Source: Fidelibacterota bacterium
Lineage (GTDB): Bacteria; Fidelibacterota; Marinisomatia; Marinisomatales; TCS55
Reading direction: 5' to 3'
Assembly: GCA_002701945.1 (NCBI GenBank)
Contig: NZXJ01000018.1
Location: forward strand, 32 to 12,450
Length of the DNA stretch: 12,419 nt
Of this stretch, positions 1-6,700 are shown piece by piece; position 1 is the stretch's first letter, and the number at the start of each line of letters is the position of its first letter. The notes below the pieces were generated by a model. It did not search any database. It saw only the letters and a program-made list of their open reading frames with translations, and had not been told where the DNA came from. The translations under genes were made by a program, and so were the position numbers.

Positions 1-81
1 GCTTCTTCTTCCGCTGGTGCTTCTTCTTCCGCTGGTGCTTCTTCTTCCGCTGGTGCTGCTTCTTCCGCTGGTGCTTCTTCT
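1..81. repeat. 18-bp coding minisatellite
   Basis: Bases 1-18, 19-36 and 37-54 are three identical copies of GCTTCTTCTTCCGCTGGT. A fourth copy at 55-72 differs by one base, and a 9-base partial copy follows at 73-81. On the minus strand each unit encodes Ala-Pro-Ala-Glu-Glu-Glu. The array is cut by the window edge, so its true copy number is unknown. The identity of the copies points to recent expansion by slippage. Confidence 0.95.
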
Positions 82-305
82 ACATTATCTGTAGGCATCT
101 CAATATCTAATGCTTGTTTTTCTTCTTCAATTCGCTTTAAAGCACTATCAAGATTTTCACCATCTTTAATATTAACTATTTGCTCATTAAACCGCCAATG
201 ACCAGTTTTTTCAGATAATACACTTTTGATATATTTAACAAACGTACCAAGACTCTTTCCTTTTTTTTTCGAGGCTTTGTCTGCAAATGATTGTTGTTTA
301 GCCAT
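1..305 (-). CDS. Small basic protein with acidic repeat tail, DUF4295-like (3' end outside window)
   Basis: The frame opens at ATG 303-305 and runs off the left edge, giving 101 visible residues. An AGGA ribosome binding site lies 8 bases upstream, which supports this start. Residues 1-25 are lysine-rich. Residues 24-44 (KYIKSV..EKTG.WRF.EQIV) align without gaps to the pattern I recall for DUF4295 (K-IK-V-S-KTG---F-E--V), a family of small FCB-group proteins often encoded beside the ribosomal protein genes rpmB and rpmG. Residues 45-70 look helical and charged. From about residue 77 the chain becomes an Ala-Pro-Glu repeat, encoded by an 18-bp minisatellite. DUF4295 proteins are about 50 residues long, so the acidic extension is unusual. 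The family match is from memory and tentative; a ribosome- or RNA-associated role is inference. It is the last gene of the visible run, 90 bases after the giant gene. Confidence 0.75.
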   Translation of the reverse strand, partial: MAKQQSFADKASKKKGKSLGTFVKYIKSVLSEKTGHWRFNEQIVNIKDGENLDSALKRIEEEKQALDIEMPTDNVEEAPAEEAAPAEEEAPAEEEAPAEEE

Positions 306-313
306 ATATTAAT

Positions 314-317
314 TCCT
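314..317 (-). promoter_or_regulatory. Ribosome binding site (AGGA)
   Basis: AGGA on the minus strand sits 8 bases before ATG 303-305 and fixes the start of the DUF4295-like gene. Confidence 0.6.
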
Positions 318-395
318 AAGATAAAATTGTTTAAATATCGTCGGCGAATTTAGTGTGCATCTATTGGATCTCCAACGTCAAACAATCATGATAAA

Positions 396-725
396 TTATT
401 GGTTATATTTATATTGCATTATTTGCCCATCTTCCCAATCCTCCGGTTTTGATTCGCCGGTTATAACATTTAAGGTTTCATTATCGCCAAAATTAAACAA
501 ACTAATACGTCTAATTCCAGATGAAGTCATTGTCCAATCTAATGACCAAGGCTTTACTGAATAATCTATAGAAAATGTTCCTTTTTCTCGATTACTTACC
601 TTAGCACCCATTTGAATCCATTGTTCAAAATCACCTGTCAAACCATCATCTCCACTTGTAGTCGTAAAGTTCCAAACTACCGTAATTACAGCTCCTTTAA
701 ATATCCATTGTCCATCGATTTTTCT
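396..725 (-). other. C-terminal domain of the giant protein, TIGR03067/lipocalin-like
   Basis: Residues 2753-2861 depart from the Ig-like pattern. The segment starts with DGQWIFKG, has a central KGTFSIDYSVKPWSLDWT stretch and ends in ETLNVITGESKPEDWEDGQ. The order 'G-W ... KGTF-ID---KP--LDWT ... LN---G--KP' resembles the TIGR03067 and lipocalin-like families, small beta-barrel domains. The match is from memory and moderate. It could act as a terminal cap or ligand-binding head on the repeat fibre. Confidence 0.45.
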
Positions 726-3700
726 CACATAATCCACATTTTTTATTACAAATGGTTCGCTTTCATTTCCAGCGGGATCTGTACCGCTTATAGATACGTT
801 ATAAGTTGTGCTTGATAATAATTCATATGTATTGTTTAATATTACTAAATCATAATCGCCTTTCATCTTTTCAGCATCTAATAATTCTATATTGTGAGGG
901 GAGTTTACATCATTATTACCGCCTACACTATTCCATACAACCATAGATTTATCTAAATCTTCTGATACACTATAGCTTATTTCTTTACCTATACTTACAA
1001 GCCCATCAGTAGGCACACTCATAGATAATATTGGTTTAGTAATATCATACAATATGGATTCTCTAATTGAAATATTGCTTTTATTACCAGCACGATCAAC
1101 ACCTTCAAATTCTATTTTATATTTAGACCCATCAACTAAAAATGGAGCAGGACTTAATGGATATTTATTTGTTTCACCTTCTGGCAAACTCCTTGCATCT
1201 AAATTTATTATGTGAGGACTATTTCCATCTTCAGCGCCTTCAAGCCACGTATATTTTAAAGTTGCAAAACCTAGTTGCTCTGATAACACATAACCTATAT
1301 CTGTATTATTTATCGCAGGCTGCTCTAGGGGGTAAATAATTCTAAGTTCTGGATTTTCAGTATCATAATTCATATTATGATACACAACACCTGATACATT
1401 ACCTGCTAAATCTCTTCCATTTAATGTCAACCTATATACTGTCCCATTAATTAAATCAGGAGTGGTAATATTCGAAGTTTCTTGTGGGCCCACTGCAAAA
1501 TATTCTGAAGGTATATCAATTGTATGAGGGGAATTATTATCTACTTCTCCATCAATTCTTTCCCAAATAACTGCAGCACTAAAAAGTTGTTCTGTATTTG
1601 TGAATTTTACTATTGCTGAGTTTACATAGCTCCCTGCTTCAGGCGCTATATCAGTAAAATCAGGTGGTGTTATATCATAGGTAACACTATCACTTAATAA
1701 GATAGAGAGTCTGTTTTCTGCTCTATCATAAGCATCAATAGATAAGTTATACAATAAACCATCTATTAACCCAGGCTGATTCTCAAATATTATTTCATTA
1801 AATGATCCTGAATTCATTTCACTCTCTTTGAGAATAACCTTAATTGGACTCCCTCCTGATAAATCTACTGGTTCCCAAATAATTGCACCTTCAATTAATT
1901 TTTCACTCAAATTATACGATAATGCAGATGTATTAATAAAACTTCCTGATTGTGGTTGAGTAATAGTGAATTCAGGTACTAAATCATCATATATTACTTT
2001 ATTGATAACTTTACTCCTCTTATTTCCTCCAAGATCTGTAGCAATTATAGATAAACTATATTCCGTATTATTTAATAAAGCGAGACTGTCTTCCAAACGA
2101 ATATTCTCATATCTTCCTTGCGGTAGATACTCCTTAGGTAAGTAAGCAGAATGTGGAGAATCCGAATCTGGTGTTCCTCCTACTCTAGTCCATATTAACT
2201 CCAATTCACGTAATGATTCATTCGTAGAATAAGAAATACCTTTATAATTGATATAATCATCTAAACTTGGCGCCAAGACAGCAATTACTGGCGGGATTGT
2301 ATCATATGTTACATTTTCTATTAATATTTGTTCATCGCTTGAATTACCTGCTCTATCTAATATCGAGATTTCTATATCATATCCGGCACCACTTTTTAAT
2401 GGAAGCTGTTGATCCAAGTCTATCATATTATTTTCTAATATTGATAGCTGCTCATTAACTAATTCTATAATATGTGGACTATCTGCATCATACATACCAC
2501 GAACTCTTTGAACATTTACTCTTCCAAAAGATAAAGGTTCAGATATATTGTAATTGAATAAAAAATCTAGATAGTAACTATTCTCTATTGGAGCAATAAC
2601 TGATAATATAGGAGGAGTAATATCAAATGTTACATTAGATATAATTATTGTTTCTGCAGTGTTTTTTGCCATATCTGTTGCAATGATCGATATTTCATAA
2701 GAAGCTCCATCTACAAGTTGTATCTTATCTTCAAAATTTACTTCTTGATAAAATCCTTCAAATCGATATGTAGATGGAATATCTAAAGTGTGTGGGCTAT
2801 TTATATCATCAGGCCCGCTTATATGGGATATTGTAATAATTGCATCTTTAAGTTGTTCGTTTGTTGAATAAGTAAACTTTGGAGCATTAAAATATCCATT
2901 ATCTAATGGATATTCCACAATTACAATTGGAGGATTAATATCATAAAGAACATTGCTAATAGGCGTAAATTTAACTTTATTTCCAGCCCTATCATTTCCA
3001 TCAAATGTAATTTTATATCGAGTGCCATCTGTAAGATTTCCCTTTAAATCTAGTTCCCAATCTGTATGCATCCCCTCTAAAAGACCATCATTTAATACGG
3101 AAATTCTATGAGGTGATCCAGGGTCCGATGTACCACTTGTTCTTGTAAAAATAAAATCACCAACATGTATATTCTCAGAATTCAAAAAACTTACATCAAC
3201 AGTATTAAGGATTTCTGAATCTATAGGTCTTGACATCGACACCACAGGAACTGTAGTATCAAATAACACATTATTTGATACTATAATATTAGAAGAATTT
3301 TTTGCTAAATCCTGACCTCTAAATTCATAGTTATATATTGAACCATCTGTTAACTGAGGCGAATTTGTAATAATTACACTATCTGCATTTCCCTCAGCTA
3401 ATTCATACATAACTACCTCCACATTATGAGGAGAAAGTGAATCTGGTTGTCCACCAGTTTGAGTTATAATCAAACTAGCATTTAACATTATTTCACTAAA
3501 ATCATAAGATAATAATGGTGCATTTAATGCTCCATTTTCTGGAGGTAAAATTAGATCTATATTAGGTTTTGTAATATCATAATGAATATTAGAAGTTGTG
3601 AATCCATCTGCTATATTTCCTGCGCTATCTATCCCATTAAGGGAATAGGTATAAATAGCACTATCAATAAGGTTAACAGAATTAAAAAGAATAGAATCAA

Positions 3701-6700
3701 TAAAGCTTCCTTCTATCATTTCATTTTTAGTCAATTGAATTTCAATTGGTGATCTAGGATCAGTTTTTCCACCTGTATTTACTATAGTTAATGAGGCTTC
3801 TTTTAAATCTTCACTAAGTGTAAAACTAACCTTTTCTGAATTAGTGTAGGGCCATTTATAAGAATCAAATACTGTTTGCGTTGCAGATGGTTCAGAAAGA
3901 ACTATAAAAGGTTTTATGTTATCAAAACGAACATTGGGTATTATAAACTCAGAAACAAAATTATTAGCAGAATCCCGTCCAGTATACGTGATGGAGTATA
4001 TACCTCCTGAGACTAAACGTACAAGACTCCTAGGCAGTTCACCTCCTCCAGGACCAGCCTTTAATCTACTACCTTCTAAACGAACTAAATATTCACCATC
4101 AGGATCAGGCTCACCTCCAACATGTCTAAATACAATTCTACCAAAGATGAGATCTTCGCTTAATGTATATGCTAGATCAAGTTTTCTTATCCATTGATTT
4201 GCATCTGGTTTTAAATCATAAAATATTGGATAAGTGAAGTCATATTTTGCACGATTAATTGTAACTACTTCTGATTGATTTCCAGCTCGATCAACGCCAG
4301 CCATTGTAATTCCATACCATTCTCCATCTATCAAGTCAGGTATATATGAAAAAAAAGTTGAATCATGATTGCCGGAAGTCAATTCTTCACTTTTTAATTC
4401 AGCTCTATGAGGACTTAATGTATCAACACCTGTTTTTATCTCCCATATAACATTAGCCTGTATAAGCGGTTCACTTAAATCATAGCTTAAAGCCCTAGTA
4501 TTTATATAACCACCTTCTGTTGGTTTGTTTAAAGTAATTATTGGTGTAGTAATATCATAAATAATACCATTTGTTATATCTGTCTGAAAAGAATTGCCTG
4601 CTAAATCTTTTCCAATAATAAATAAATCATAATGAGTATTTTCATTAAGTGAAGTTGGATACATCACCAACCTATTTTCTCCACTGACAAGATCTCCTTC
4701 TCTAATCCTTGTAGATACAGCATCACCTTCGATATTGACCCAATACATATCGGCAGATAGAAGTTCTTCAGAATTAGAAATTGAAACCGCATTCGTATTT
4801 ATAAATGAACTATCAATTGGATCTATAATTGAAACAGATGGTGAAGTAATATCGTAATAAAAATCTGAAATGATCGTTGTATCATTCCAGTTTTTAGCTA
4901 TATCATACACCTTGACCTGTATTGAATAGAGTGTACTATCTTTTAAAGGTAATTGGTTTACTAAGGTATCTAAGCCATGAATACCTATTGAAAATTCTGT
5001 TGAATCTAATTCAAATTCTATTTTAGGAAGTAAACTAAGAGAGTCAGTTTGTTCAAAAAAGGTCACTTTCCCATAATAAATATCTTCAGATAAAAAATAT
5101 TCAAACAAGGGATAGTTTGAATAAGAATTTGATTTTGGTGATAGTATTGAAATAATAGGTAAAGTTCGATCAACATGATAATTATATAAACCAACCGGCC
5201 TAGCATAGTTTCCTGCTAAATCTCTTGCCTCAAATCCTATCATATATGTTGCGCTGTCTCTAAGATCTGCTTTATTATAATCGTCAGAGTTATGGATACC
5301 GGCTAATAAACCTTCAGGAGTAATAACTATTTCAGTATTTAATCGTTTTTTATCACCACTAGTTCCAACATATATAATTTTTGCACTGAGAAGATCTTCT
5401 GATGTAGAATAATTTATATTAGTACCCGGCGTATAATGATTATTCCCAGGATCAATAATAGTGATTATTGGAGAACTAATATCAAAAGTTACATTATCAT
5501 TAATAATTAAGTTACTTTCATTTCCAGCAGGATCTCTCCCAAAAAATGTAACTTTATATACTGTGCTATCTTGCAGTTTTGTCTGAGATATAAGAACAGT
5601 ATCCAAATAAGCACCTTTCTTTTTCTCATCTTCATTTAAATTTATTCTATGAGGTGAATTTGGATCATATGCTCCACCAGTAGCTTCCCAAACTAAACTT
5701 GCTTCTAAAAGAGACTCATTAATAGAGTAACTTATTTTTGAATTATTAATATAACTATTTGGTAAAGGAGAATTCAAAGCTAAAACTGGAGGGTATGCAT
5801 CATAAACAACACTAAGTACGACTGCAGGATCAGCAGGATTTCCTGCTAAATCTTCACCATTGATACTTAAGGTATATTGTGTTCCCTCCATTAATTCAGG
5901 AATAAATTCTGGCTCAATAAAATGTGATCCAATTTTTAGGTTTTCACCTTCAATATTAAAAATATGCGGAGATCCTAAATCATAATCACCACCACTATAT
6001 TCAAACTTTACAAAAGCTTTTTCCATATCTTCTGAAAAATCATATTCGATTTTAGTTGATGTAATAAAAATATTAGGAGTTGGATTATTAATTGATATTA
6101 CTGGAGGAGTTATATCGTATTTAATATTTTTTGCTACTGCTTTATTAGATAAATTTCCTGCTCTGTCCTTACCAGCCAATATCAAATCATAATACGCACC
6201 ATCTACTAATTCAGGTTCATTTTGAATTATGATAAAGTTTTTCTCTCCAGCTTCTCTTTCATAAGGTTCTAAGATTTGGATATTCTCTTTGGTATCTAAT
6301 ACGCCATCTACCCATTTCCAAGTAGCGGTACCTTCTAATAAAAATTCACTAAGGGTATAAGAAATATTAATATTATTTACTGAGGATAATGTCTGAGGAT
6401 ATTGTAATTCTATCTCAGGTGGAGTGAAATCATATGTTACATTATTAATACGCTGGGAAATTGCATCATTTTTTGCAAGATCATATCCATCAAAGACTAA
6501 ATCATAGCTTGCTCCATCTATTAATTTTTTCATACCTACAAATATAATTGTATCATTAATTCCTGCAATTAACTCAGAACCTTGCAAAATTACTGTATCA
6601 GGTTTTACTCCTCTTGTGTAAAGACGAATCCATGATACTTGCCCGTAAAGAAGATCTTCAGATAATTGATAATTAAGAAATGTTTTTGATTGATATGTGT

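Noticed and set aside
333..351. Hairpin after the giant gene as a terminator
   Set aside because: The stem is only 7 bp with a bulge (AAATTCG/CGATATTT) and no U-tract follows, so it does not qualify as an intrinsic terminator.
3916..4197. 93-residue open frame on the plus strand
   Set aside because: It is antisense to units 14-15 of the giant gene and arises from the local proline/glycine-rich composition; no ribosome binding site or ordered protein pattern was found.
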